DNA of 15,578 nt, from assembly GCA_011049495.1 (NCBI GenBank), contig DSBF01000273.1, positions 1 to 15,578 of the forward strand. The letters are read 5' to 3'. The DNA is from Ignavibacteria bacterium. Lineage in GTDB: Bacteria > Bacteroidota > Ignavibacteria > Ignavibacteriales > Melioribacteraceae. The position numbers and the translations under genes were made by a program. How positions within the stretch are numbered: position 1 is the stretch's first letter; every line of letters begins with the position of its first letter. The notes below the pieces were generated by a model, which did no database searches, had not been told where the DNA came from, and was given only the letters and a program-made list of their open reading frames with translations. Shown in pieces: positions 1 through 6,950 of the stretch.

Positions 1-63
1 GATATGTCAAGAACAACTATTATAATGGGTGGAATTAGTTGGAAAATGTTTTTGATTGAGTAA
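1..63 (+). other. possible 3' end of a plus-strand gene
   Basis: Frame 1 is open from the window edge to a TAA at 61-63, giving about 20 residues that end in WKMFLIE. A strong hairpin at 99-127 follows, as would be expected between two convergent genes. Twenty open codons can easily occur by chance, and I recognise no family, so this is only a hint that a rightward gene ends here. Confidence 0.2.
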
Positions 64-98
64 CGACAACTCAGCGGGTGAAATAATTAAGTATACAA

Positions 99-127
99 AG
101 ATGACATCTATTTGAAAGATGTCATCT
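99..127. terminator. hairpin between toxin gene end and left edge
   Basis: A perfect 10-base stem (AGATGACATC and GATGTCATCT) has a 9-base loop. It lies 10 bases past the toxin stop codon. On the minus strand it is followed by a T-rich stretch (CTTTGTATACTTAATTATTT), so it can serve as an intrinsic terminator for the toxin-antitoxin pair. On the plus strand the following bases are also AT-rich, so it may work in both directions. Confidence 0.6.
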
Positions 128-136
128 CTACATTAT

Positions 137-400
137 TTATTTCTTATAAACTTCCTTTCTATGTCCAACTTTTATTACTACAATAATTAACTCATTTTTT
201 TCTAATCTATAAACAATTCTGTAATCTTGAAATCTAATTCTAAAAAGATCAGTTGAACCTGCAAGTTTACGCACTTTTGGAGGGAAGGGATTTTCTGATA
301 ATTCTTCAGCTTTTTGAATTATTTGGGGAATAACCTTTGCGGGTAATTTTTTAAGCTCTTTTAGCGAAGAGCTTGTCCATCTAATTTTATAATAATCCAT
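137..400 (-). CDS. RelE/ParE-family toxin
   Basis: This is an 87-residue protein of the RelE/ParE superfamily. The family is small basic toxins that either cleave mRNA at the ribosome (RelE branch) or poison gyrase (ParE branch). The N-terminal strand and helix (YKIRWTSSSLKELKKLP) and the late motif FRIRFQDYRIVYRLEKNELIIVVIKVGHRKEVYKK are typical: the conserved arginine before DYRIVY, and the terminal GHRKEVYK. Length fits a full toxin. The sequence looks closer to RelE than to ParE, but the target cannot be fixed from it. The gene overlaps the upstream antitoxin gene by 14 bases, the usual translational coupling of such pairs. It is last in its unit and is followed by a hairpin. Confidence 0.88.
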   Translation of the reverse strand: MDYYKIRWTSSSLKELKKLPAKVIPQIIQKAEELSENPFPPKVRKLAGSTDLFRIRFQDYRIVYRLEKNELIIVVIKVGHRKEVYKK

Positions 401-590
401 CTTTTCTGAGTTGTTCTAGAACCTTATCGTGATCAATCAAGACATCTTTTTCTCTAGCCGCTGCAATTGCCAGGTCTTCTATATCCTCAAGAAGTTGGTT
501 ATACTCGTTTATACTCAGAATAACTTCCTTTTTATTTCCTTTTTTATCAGTAATATATTTTACTTTATATTTTTTTCTTTCTTTTAACAT
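387..590 (-). CDS. antitoxin of type II toxin-antitoxin pair
   Basis: This 67-residue acidic/helical protein lies just upstream of, and overlaps, the RelE/ParE-type toxin gene. The first third (KYKVKYITDKKGNKKEVILSINEYNQLLEDIEDL) resembles the short Phd/YefM- or RelB-like antitoxins often found with such toxins. These have a beta-strand dimerisation part followed by helices, and the acidic C-terminal tail ending EQLRKDGLL would wrap the toxin. Its role would be to bind and neutralise the toxin and, as a complex, repress the shared promoter; this is known for the family and not shown here. The start ATG has only a weak purine stretch (GAGAATAAA) upstream. No clear operator palindrome was seen in 591-735. 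Confidence 0.8.
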   Translation of the reverse strand: MLKERKKYKVKYITDKKGNKKEVILSINEYNQLLEDIEDLAIAAAREKDVLIDHDKVLEQLRKDGLL

Positions 591-716
591 TTTTTATTCT
601 CACTTATTCGTTACCAATATACAAAAATTTGATTAAGAAAATCTCTGTCGATATTTCCTGTGAATTCCGAAGCAATTAATATTATAGAAAATTTTTATGC
701 CGCAATATTGTTTTGA

Positions 717-732
717 AAAATCCCAGGGAATT
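717..732. repeat. AATCCC-N-GGGAATT intergenic motif, copy 1
   Basis: The motif AAAATCCCAGGGAATT sits 4 bases past the M24 peptidase stop codon. It differs by one base from 9223-9238 and resembles the inverted copy at 9290-9303. All three lie between genes. As a hairpin it would have almost no loop, so a duplex DNA site or a small dispersed repeat is as likely as a terminator. Read on the minus strand it is followed by five Ts. Confidence 0.4.
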
Positions 733-735
733 CTA

Positions 736-1929
736 CTAAGATTTCACCAAGTATAATTGTTCCTGTCTTGGAGTAATAAATTCACATCCGTCTTTAGTAA
801 TTACAACTTCTTCTTCGATTGTTGCTATGCCGTATCCGTCAATAGTTAAGCGTGGTTCGATTGTAAATACTTGATTTTCTTCAAGAGGTAAATACGGCAG
901 ATTACCGTAACGTTCCCATCTCGGCGAAAGCAGTGCTCCGCCGTCATGCGCCACTCTTCCCAACTGATGACCGAGTGCATGAGGATATTCTTCGTAACCG
1001 CTGTTGACAATATAACCTCTTGCAATATCATCAATTTCACAGCCTTGTTTACCGGGTTTGATTGCAGCAGCAGACTGTGTAATCGAATCTTTAATTACAT
1101 CAAAGCCGCGTTGAACAACATCGGGAGCTTTTTCTTCACCCGGTTTCAATACATACCATGTTCTTTGTATATCGGAACAATAACCTTTATACTTTATCCC
1201 GAAGTCCATATTTATAACATGACCTGGTTCAATTTTTTTGTCCGTAGGACCTGCATGTGCACCGGCGGTATCGGGACCGGTAAATACAGATGGACAATAA
1301 TCTTTATCCCACGCTAAACCGAAGCCTTTTTCTTCAACAATTTTATGAACAAATTGAGCAACTTCTTTTTCACTTAATCCGGGTTTTAGGTATTGTGTAA
1401 CTTGATCGAATATTTTCAGCGTTTCTGTTATTGCTTCTTTCATTATTTCAATTTCTTTATCTGATTTTCTTCCACGTAGTGCAGCAACAATTTCTTCCGA
1501 TGAAATTAATTTCTCTTTATATGGTGTCTTGTCAAGGTGTTCCATCAATTCAAGATACATACCATGTGTTAGCCCGTCAGCTAATGTGGAATTTCTTGAA
1601 AAGTTAATTGCAATTTTGTTCGGTTTGAATTCATCAAGAACTTCGAGCAGTTTCTCTTTGATATGTTTAAGATAACCTTCAACCCTTTCGAATGTTCCGA
1701 CAAGTTTCATGTTAGCAATTTCAAGAGAGCCAACTATTGCAATAGTTTGACCGGTTTTTGTAATAATAAATGCACTCTGCCAAGTGCAGTTTGTACCGAC
1801 CAGCATATCCATCATCGGGTCATTAATATTACCGGATTCACGCACAAATGTCATCCACATATCAATATCTTTTTCTTTTAATATTTCTATTGCCTGTTTT
1901 TGTTTTTCGAAAATCATTTCTTTGTTCAT
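736..1929 (-). CDS. M24-family metallopeptidase (Xaa-Pro aminopeptidase-like)
   Basis: This 397-residue cytoplasmic protein has the pita-bread metallopeptidase fold. The first 140 residues are the creatinase/prolidase-type N-terminal domain, and the rest is the catalytic domain. All five metal ligands of the family can be seen: Asp in VINMDFGI, Asp in GYCSDIQRTW, His in HALGHQLG, Glu in FTIEPRL and Glu in IEEEVV. It should therefore be an active dinuclear metal enzyme that cleaves Xaa-Pro bonds or a related peptide. The exact substrate is unknown because this subgroup is diverse. The ATG is preceded by AGGA at 7-base spacing. It starts 30 bases after the glutamate dehydrogenase gene, so the two are probably cotranscribed; both could serve peptide and amino-acid catabolism. 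No clear terminator follows beyond the small motif at 717-732. Confidence 0.88.
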   Translation of the reverse strand: MNKEMIFEKQKQAIEILKEKDIDMWMTFVRESGNINDPMMDMLVGTNCTWQSAFIITKTGQTIAIVGSLEIANMKLVGTFERVEGYLKHIKEKLLEVLDEFKPNKIAINFSRNSTLADGLTHGMYLELMEHLDKTPYKEKLISSEEIVAALRGRKSDKEIEIMKEAITETLKIFDQVTQYLKPGLSEKEVAQFVHKIVEEKGFGLAWDKDYCPSVFTGPDTAGAHAGPTDKKIEPGHVINMDFGIKYKGYCSDIQRTWYVLKPGEEKAPDVVQRGFDVIKDSITQSAAAIKPGKQGCEIDDIARGYIVNSGYEEYPHALGHQLGRVAHDGGALLSPRWERYGNLPYLPLEENQVFTIEPRLTIDGYGIATIEEEVVITKDGCEFITPRQEQLYLVKS

Positions 1930-1959
1930 AATTTATTCCTGAGTTTTTGGTTTAATACA

Positions 1960-3393
1960 TTATGGGAAAATTCCTAATGCCAAATAACTTTCCGCAATTT
2001 TATTTATAGCTGAAATATAACTAGCAGTTCTCAATGTTTCGACTCTTTTAGCTCTTTTCATTATAGCTCTTATTTCATGGTATGCCGTAACCATTGTTTC
2101 TTCCAAACCGGAATTAACAAGATCTATTTCGCTTGGTCCGTTAATGAGTGTTTGCTTTTGCGTTTCACTTAAACTTTTACCGGTTAGTTCTTCCATTGTA
2201 TTTACAAGTGTTCTGTATGTTGCTTCTTCATACCTTTTTTCCATCCGACCAAACCGAACATGAGAGAGGTTCTTAAGCCATTCAAAATAAGAAACCGTTA
2301 CACCGCCTGCATTTGCATATAAATCTGGAATAATAAGTACATTTTTTTTCAGTAAAATTTCTTCTGCTTCAGGTGTTAACGGTCCATTTGCTGCTTCAAT
2401 AATAATTTTTGCTTTTATCTTATTTGCATTTTCAGCATGAATCTGATTTTCTAATGCTGCAGGGATTAAAATATCACAATTAAGCTCCAAAGCTTTTTCG
2501 GTTGGTTTTATATTTTTGGCTCCTTTAAAGTTCAAAATTGTGTTTCTGTTTTTACGGTGTTGAAAAACGGAATCTACATCAAGCCCATTTTTATTATAAA
2601 TAGCACCTTCGTATTCTGCTATTCCAACTATAAGTGCTCCGGAATCCTGCAAAAATTTTGCTGCATGATAACCGACATTTCCCAAACCTTGAACGATTAC
2701 TTTCTTTCCTTCGAGACCGGTTGTAAGCCCAATTTTTTTCATATCTTCGGTGATACTTACTACCTCTCTTGCCGCAAAAAACACACCCCGACCGGTGGCT
2801 TCCGTTCTTCCGCGCACACCTCCCTGGCTAATTGGTTTACCGGTAACGCACCCGGCAGCATCAATTTGTTCGGGATGAAATTGTTGATAAGTATCGGCTA
2901 TCCATGCCATTTCCCGGGCGCCTGTTCCGTAGTCGGGTGCCGGAACATCTATTGCCGGTCCAATAAAATTTTTCTTAATTAATTCTGCAGTATATCTTCT
3001 TGTAATTCTTTCAAGTTGTGCTTCCGAGTATTTTTTCGGATCAATTCTAATTCCTCCTTTGGCTCCACCAAAAGGAACATCTACAACTGCACATTTGAAG
3101 GTCATTAAAGCAGCCAATGCCATTACTTCGTCCTGGTTTACAGATAGACTATACCGGATACCACCTTTTACAGGCAGTTTATGATGACTGTGTTCGGCTC
3201 TGAAAGCTTCAATAACTTCATAGTTCTTTCTACTTGTTCTAATCGGAAAAATGATTCGGTAAACCGCGTTCGTTTCACGAATCTGATTTAATAATCCTTT
3301 GGGATATTTTGTCAGCATACCGGCTTTATCAAAAAAACCAAGTACATTTTTATAAAAACTTTTGTGGACGGAATTCTTCATGGCGGTGTTCAT
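1960..3393 (-). CDS. Glu/Leu/Phe/Val dehydrogenase family, probable glutamate dehydrogenase
   Basis: This 477-residue enzyme would interconvert glutamate with 2-oxoglutarate and ammonia using NAD(P). The substrate domain shows the family lysines: KGGIRY (K76), MTFKCAVVDVPFGGAKGG (K100 and the catalytic K112), then AIDVPAPDYGTG with the conserved aspartate. The coenzyme domain has the Rossmann fingerprint VIVQGLGNVGYHAAKFL. The acidic residue at the end of the second strand (VGIAEYEG) hints at NAD use, but this is weak evidence. It is somewhat longer than the usual 410-450 residues because of an N-terminal extension and an insertion near IKPTEKALELNCD. The start is supported by GGAAGG five bases upstream. 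A TATAAT box on the minus strand at 3445-3450 is a possible -10 element, but no matching -35 was found. Assignment to glutamate over leucine or phenylalanine is by overall resemblance. Confidence 0.9.
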   Translation of the reverse strand: MNTAMKNSVHKSFYKNVLGFFDKAGMLTKYPKGLLNQIRETNAVYRIIFPIRTSRKNYEVIEAFRAEHSHHKLPVKGGIRYSLSVNQDEVMALAALMTFKCAVVDVPFGGAKGGIRIDPKKYSEAQLERITRRYTAELIKKNFIGPAIDVPAPDYGTGAREMAWIADTYQQFHPEQIDAAGCVTGKPISQGGVRGRTEATGRGVFFAAREVVSITEDMKKIGLTTGLEGKKVIVQGLGNVGYHAAKFLQDSGALIVGIAEYEGAIYNKNGLDVDSVFQHRKNRNTILNFKGAKNIKPTEKALELNCDILIPAALENQIHAENANKIKAKIIIEAANGPLTPEAEEILLKKNVLIIPDLYANAGGVTVSYFEWLKNLSHVRFGRMEKRYEEATYRTLVNTMEELTGKSLSETQKQTLINGPSEIDLVNSGLEETMVTAYHEIRAIMKRAKRVETLRTASYISAINKIAESYLALGIFP

Positions 3394-3634
3394 TTTCCTT
3401 CCTTCGTATATTTTTGAAAATCTGTAACAGTGGAATTAAACTTAATTATATCTAATCAGCGAAGCAAGATTTTCTCAAGAACATAGATACTATAATAATT
3501 TTACAATCATATACTGGATCAGAGGATTTTTAGGTGGGAAAATTTTGTAATACTAGTTTTTAAAGAACTCTATAACAAATTTGGGATAAACCTTTGAGGT
3601 AAGGATATGCGCTTTATGTAGTTTTTCCTCGAAG

Positions 3635-3655
3635 GTTGCTAAGATAGCTAGCAAC
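3635..3655. repeat. hairpin abutting the GC-rich element
   Basis: GTTGCTA at 3635-3641 and TAGCAAC at 3649-3655 form a perfect 7-base stem with a 7-base loop. The stem shares its last bases (AAC) with the start of the terminal inverted repeat at 3653, so it may be part of the same composite element. Confidence 0.45.
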
Positions 3656-3782
3656 GTTGAAGGTCAAAAACAAGTGACTCGCCAGTCGTCAGACCTCGAC
3701 GCGCACCCTGTCGGGAGTTCGGTCGAAGACTCCGTTGGAGTCTCCGGACTCTAACGAGCGAAGTCTGATGACCTTCAACGTT
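3653..3782. repeat. 130-base GC-rich element with perfect 14-base terminal inverted repeats
   Basis: AACGTTGAAGGTCA at 3653-3666 is exactly inverted at 3769-3782. Inside, GTCGTCAGACCTCG (3686-3699) is a near-inverted copy of the segment just inside the right end (12 of 14 match). AGACTCC-GTT-GGAGTCT (3727-3743) is a perfect hairpin. The interior (3667-3768) is about 58% G+C by hand count, while the neighbouring DNA is roughly one third G+C. No reading frame with a start and ribosome site is present, so this is a non-coding mobile or dispersed element (MITE- or REP-like) or a structured RNA. No clear target-site duplication flanks it. Confidence 0.6.
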
Positions 3783-4010
3783 AATAACTTGTAGCCGCAA
3801 ACTTCAGGCAGGCTTTATCTCTGCGGTGGTAACCTCTCGGAATCAAAGCAAAATCCTTTGTTCCAACAAGTAGTGCAGTTTTTTCGATTAGCAAAAAAAT
3901 AACTTCATATAATTCAATCACATACTGAGAATAATTTTTTTTGCGCATACGTCAGAATTCAGGAATAAAAGGAACTTCTATTATATTCACAATCTCAAGT
4001 GATCGAAAAT

Positions 4011-4283
4011 TTACAAATAGAGCGCTTTGCCGCCAATGGTATTAATTTTCACTTTGTTTTTACCTGAACCGTTTACACCTGTACCTAAAAGTTTTTTTGA
4101 ATCACTATTAACATCATCGGTATCAACAACTTTCTCGGTCAATTTAAAGTTGCTGATAATTTCAACTTTATTTCGCCGTTTTTCATTAAAAACAACTTCG
4201 ATTTCTATATCCATATCAAGATCAGCCGGAACGTAAACTTTTATATCCCCGCCCATAGAAGAGAGTTTAGTTATTTCTTTTTT
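4011..4283 (-). pseudogene. -1 frame extension of the DUF4097 protein (C-terminal module)
   Basis: This frame continues the preceding DUF4097 gene after a -1 shift at its final codons. It reads KKEITKLSSMGGDIKVYVPADLDMD at the join and ends NKVKINTIGGKALYL. The text matches the C-terminal module of the 371-residue product: a GGDI or AGNI strand, a V-P stretch, alternating acidic residues, IISNF/IISDF, then a VNGSGKNKVKI/INGGGNKIYL strand. It therefore looks like a tandem copy of that module. The first ATG (4254-4256) has no ribosome-binding sequence upstream (CTCTCTTCT). It is best read as the tail of a 458-residue joined product made by frameshifting, or as the severed end of a mutated gene. 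Confidence 0.7.
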
Positions 4284-5386
4284 ATTTGAATTTCACCGGA
4301 TGTGGATTTTAAATAGATTTTATTGCCGCCGCCGTTAATCACAAAATTGCCCAATACTTTTCCGTGCCGTTCAATAACATCACCCGGGAAATCCGAGATA
4401 ATTGATCTACCGGATTCTCTTCTAACGCCCGGTATAAAAGCCTCTGCTTCAACTTCTGTTTTTGTATTGGAAGGCAATGTTAAAATAATATTTCCGGCAT
4501 TGGTACGAAGCTCCGATGTTTGATTGCCGGAAGGTATAAAGTCAACATAAATATCTCCGGCGGAAGTTTTAGCATTTATACTACCAGTAATTTGTTTTAG
4601 CTCAATTAAACCTGCACCAGTGTTTACATCAACTTTGCCGTTTGCTTTCCCGATATAAATATTTCCACCGGATGTCTTAGCTTTAACGCTATTCTCTCCC
4701 TTTTCTAATCTTATGTTTCCACCGAAAGTTGTGAGCTCAACATCGCCAACGGATTCATTAACATTAATATCACCGCCGAATGTTGTTATTTTTCTAACAT
4801 CGTTAACCTTATTGAAACGAATGTCTCCCCCCATAGTCTTAACATCCGAACCGGGACCGTTTATATTTTCACCTCTTAAGTCACCACCTTGAGATGAAAT
4901 TAATGCACTACCGGCAATATTTTTAAATGTAATGTCTCCCCCCATAGTCTCTAATTTTGCATCACCTTTTATATCGGAAACAGAGATATCTCCCCCCATG
5001 GTTTTTAAGCTGACATCTCCGTTTATATCATTATGAATATCAATATCGCCGCCAAAAGTTGTAACCTTAATATTAATATCGGAAGGAACGCTTAAATAGT
5101 AATCAGCACTTTTCCCACCCCAGCCCCATCTGCTTTTGTATTTAATAGAAATATAATTCCCGGTTGATTTTAATTCGAGTCTGTCGTCATCGTCACTTAA
5201 TCCATCCACTTTTAATTGAACTTCGTTTCTTTTCCAAGTCTCAATTTGAATATCACCTTGGCTTAGTTCCACCTCAAGAGTTCCTCCTTTATTAATAGGA
5301 AGAGTTCTTGTAATAACATCTTTTTGTGCAAACATCGTTATAGTTGATGCCGCCAGAAAGAATACGAGTATAATTATCTTTTTCAT
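4271..5386 (-). CDS. exported DUF4097 (YvlB-like) beta-repeat protein
   Basis: This 371-residue protein has a type I signal peptide (MKKIIILVFFLAASTITMFA, cleavage after A20). The mature part is made almost wholly of about 19-residue repeats with the core T-x-G-G-D/N-I, for example TTFGGDI, KTMGGDI, TSGGNI and TSAGDI. This is the pattern of DUF4097/DUF4098 'putative adhesin' proteins, expected to form a right-handed beta-solenoid in the periplasm or on the outer surface. The biochemical role is unknown; an adhesin role is a family label only. It is third in an ECF sigma/anti-sigma operon, with its ATG one base after the upstream stop (TAA-A-ATG) and GGAG nine bases before it. Its last codons, ATA AAA AAG AAA TAA, contain the slippery heptamer A AAA AAG in the correct phase, just before the stop; see the extension at 4011-4283. 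Confidence 0.88.
   Translation of the reverse strand: MKKIIILVFFLAASTITMFAQKDVITRTLPINKGGTLEVELSQGDIQIETWKRNEVQLKVDGLSDDDDRLELKSTGNYISIKYKSRWGWGGKSADYYLSVPSDINIKVTTFGGDIDIHNDINGDVSLKTMGGDISVSDIKGDAKLETMGGDITFKNIAGSALISSQGGDLRGENINGPGSDVKTMGGDIRFNKVNDVRKITTFGGDINVNESVGDVELTTFGGNIRLEKGENSVKAKTSGGNIYIGKANGKVDVNTGAGLIELKQITGSINAKTSAGDIYVDFIPSGNQTSELRTNAGNIILTLPSNTKTEVEAEAFIPGVRRESGRSIISDFPGDVIERHGKVLGNFVINGGGNKIYLKSTSGEIQIKKK
4277..4283 (-). promoter_or_regulatory. candidate -1 frameshift site A AAA AAG
   Basis: On the minus strand the zero-frame codons are AT(A AAA AAG) AAA TAA, so the heptamer is in the X XXY YYZ phase used by the dnaX frameshift site of E. coli. Slipping back one base leads directly into the extension at 4011. 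GGTGA, which could pair with the anti-Shine-Dalgarno, ends nine bases upstream. Downstream I see only a weak AT-rich 6-base stem (TAAACT with AGTTTA). A lost A in the run would look the same. Confidence 0.4.
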
Positions 5387-5387
5387 T

Positions 5388-6353
5388 TTAATATTCTCCT
5401 TGTATTAAGGAAGCGGCTTTTAATCTTATTGATCTATTCTCGCCGTTTGATAATTCGTTTTCAATTAAGTTTTTGATTTCATCATCTATTGATTTGCCTT
5501 GCAGTTTAAGTTCAGCAAGTGCGTTTATTGCCGCTACTTTAAGTCCGGGATTATCGTCTTTTGCAAGTACGTATAAATAAGCTTCTCTAATTTCGTTATC
5601 ATAATTAAACTTCATCAGAGCAATTAGAGCTTCTCTTCTTACACCGGCATTTTCATCTGTTTTAAGTGCTGTAATCAGTGCCGATTTAATTTTAGGATCA
5701 TATAATGTTTCGTGCCGGGATTGCAAAGCAAGCGTATTAACAGTTCTAATTCTTACACCGGGATTATCGGAATTAACTAAAGCCGCTGCAAGTAATCTTT
5801 GCATGTGGGGATCATTGAGATTCCCCTTATAAGTAATGGGTTTAATAGCATCAAACCTAATTTCTATTTCACCTTCATCGCTAAACGGATTTTGAAACCT
5901 AATGTTCGAAATATTTATTTCGTTTCTATCGATTGCGTCCAAATCAATTTCATTTTCAGCTAATTTTTTAATTGGCGGTGCAGTTGTAGAACTAAAAATT
6001 ATATATCCGAGGAAAAAACCGATAAGCAGTGTAGTTACCATCGCATAGGCAGTTTTATAATTAGTAAAGAAAATAAAATTCCAGAATGATTTTTGTTTTG
6101 TTTTAACTTTTATCTGAGATTGTTCCAATTCAATTTTATTGAACAATTCTTTTCTCAAATTCTCAAGTTTATTTTCATCTATATTTTTCGGTTTCGAATT
6201 TTCAATTGCCGAGTAAAATTTTCGATATGAATCGAATTCTTTTTTGTATTCATCCGATTCAAGAATTTTATTTTCAATCAATTCTTTTTTATCTTGATCA
6301 AGCTCGTCAAGAAAATAAAGTTCAAGTAATTCTCTAAACTTTTCTATTTTCAT
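5388..6353 (-). CDS. anti-sigma-factor-like membrane protein with HEAT repeats
   Basis: This 321-residue protein follows the ECF sigma gene with one base between stop and start (TAA-A-ATG). Residues 1-90 are charged and helical (FRELLELYFLDELDQDKKELIENKILES), as in cytoplasmic anti-sigma domains; I see no HxxxCxxC zinc motif. One membrane helix spans about 101-121 (AMVTTLLIGFFLGYIIF). The rest would be periplasmic. After a linker, residues from about 180 to the end form repeats such as NSDNPGVRIRTVNTLA, DENAGVRREALIALMKF, DDNPGLKVAAINALAEL and GENRSIRLKAASLI, which are HEAT/armadillo-like helical repeats. The likely role is to hold the sigma factor at the membrane until the periplasmic part senses a signal. 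Function is inferred from position and layout; the HEAT sensor part is unusual. Confidence 0.8.
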   Translation of the reverse strand: MKIEKFRELLELYFLDELDQDKKELIENKILESDEYKKEFDSYRKFYSAIENSKPKNIDENKLENLRKELFNKIELEQSQIKVKTKQKSFWNFIFFTNYKTAYAMVTTLLIGFFLGYIIFSSTTAPPIKKLAENEIDLDAIDRNEINISNIRFQNPFSDEGEIEIRFDAIKPITYKGNLNDPHMQRLLAAALVNSDNPGVRIRTVNTLALQSRHETLYDPKIKSALITALKTDENAGVRREALIALMKFNYDNEIREAYLYVLAKDDNPGLKVAAINALAELKLQGKSIDDEIKNLIENELSNGENRSIRLKAASLIQGEY

Positions 6354-6354
6354 T

Positions 6355-6932
6355 TTACACCTCTATCACATGCTTTAATTGTTCTTTCATTTTACCGGAT
6401 GCATTAAATAAATATCTTTTTACCGTTCCCTCGGTGCAATGCATCATTTCGGCAATTTCTTTTATTTTATATCCGTCAAAGTATTTTAATGTAAATGCTA
6501 ATTTTTGCTGAGCCGGTATTTTTTCTAATGCTTCACTTATATATTGTTGATTTTCATTTAGCTCTGTTTCTTTTTCAACCGATGCATCTGATTCGATAAA
6601 GTCACCTCTCGTTCTAATATCATCTTCGTCGTTTCCTATCTGTTCGTTGAGTGATTGATGTCTGTTTCGTTCCTTTTGTGTTTTATATGAGATACATACA
6701 TTAGTTGTAATTCTAAAAAGCCAGGTTGAAAATTCACTTTTGAGTTGGAAATTTTTAAGCCCCTAAAAACTCTTAGAAAAACTTCCTGGTAAATATCCTG
6801 TGCATCGTCTTCGTTATTTCTAAATGACATTGCAATATTTAAAACCTGACGATCGTAACGATATACCAATTGTTCAAAAGCCAATTGATCCCCTTTTTGT
6901 GCTTGTTTAATTAGTTGAATGTCTTCTTGCAT
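6355..6932 (-). pseudogene. ECF-family RNA polymerase sigma factor, reading frame broken
   Basis: The ATG-initiated frame gives only 98 residues. It starts as a clear sigma-70 region 2 (DIQLIKQAQKGDQLAFEQLVYRYDRQVLNIA, then NEDDAQDIYQEVFLRVFRGL) and then turns to nonsense. From the A5 run at 6752-6756 the family sequence continues in the -1 frame as KNFQLKSEFSTWLFRITTN. It goes on to a complete region 4 helix-turn-helix (IPAQQKLAFTLKYFDGYKIKEIAEMMHCTEGTVKRYL) and a TAA at 6355-6357, one base before the anti-sigma ATG. Adding one A restores a 192-residue protein of normal ECF length. The break is either a mutation, a slippage site or a base-call error. If real and not recoded, the product lacks promoter -35 recognition and the operon would have no cognate sigma. 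Confidence 0.85.
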
Positions 6933-6950
6933 AATTCTCGTCTCTCAGAA

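Larger units (their letters stand above)
3394..4010. other. 617-base gap with a repeat-like element and no convincing gene
   Basis: Between the dehydrogenase start and the end of the DUF4097 region I find no credible gene. The part nearest the dehydrogenase (3394-3600) is AT-rich promoter-type DNA with a lone TATAAT at 3445-3450. The centre holds the GC-rich inverted-repeat element at 3653-3782 and a hairpin at 3635-3655. The stretch 3784-3860 (GTAGCCGCAAACTTCAGGCA and on) has the look of a dispersed intergenic repeat. On the minus strand short open frames run through the GC-rich element, but they are arginine- and serine-rich repeat translations without a start or ribosome site. Confidence 0.6.

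Noticed and set aside
946..1317. Long open frame on the plus strand opposite the M24 peptidase gene
   Set aside because: It lies wholly antisense to a conserved gene with all catalytic residues; the translation is low-complexity and cysteine/phenylalanine-rich with no family resemblance.
2557..2982. 141-codon plus-strand frame opposite the dehydrogenase gene
   Set aside because: It is antisense to the conserved Rossmann and substrate domains and has no recognisable protein features; a shadow frame.
3653..3782. Insertion sequence
   Set aside because: The element is only 130 bases, has no transposase frame and no clear target duplication; called a non-coding inverted-repeat element instead.
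4011..4256. Independent 81-residue gene starting at the ATG at 4254-4256
   Set aside because: There is no ribosome site, and the homologous text begins upstream of the ATG (EITKLSS) and joins the preceding gene by a -1 shift.
4560..5050. Repeated 'CTCCCCCCATGGT'-like words suggesting a DNA repeat array or CRISPR
   Set aside because: The spacing follows the codons of the repeating TMGGDI protein motif inside an intact frame; these are coding repeats, with no spacers of constant length.
6636..6932. A stand-alone 98-residue short sigma-like protein
   Set aside because: The last 35 or so residues are unrelated to any sigma region, while the correct continuation is present in the -1 frame up to the anti-sigma start.
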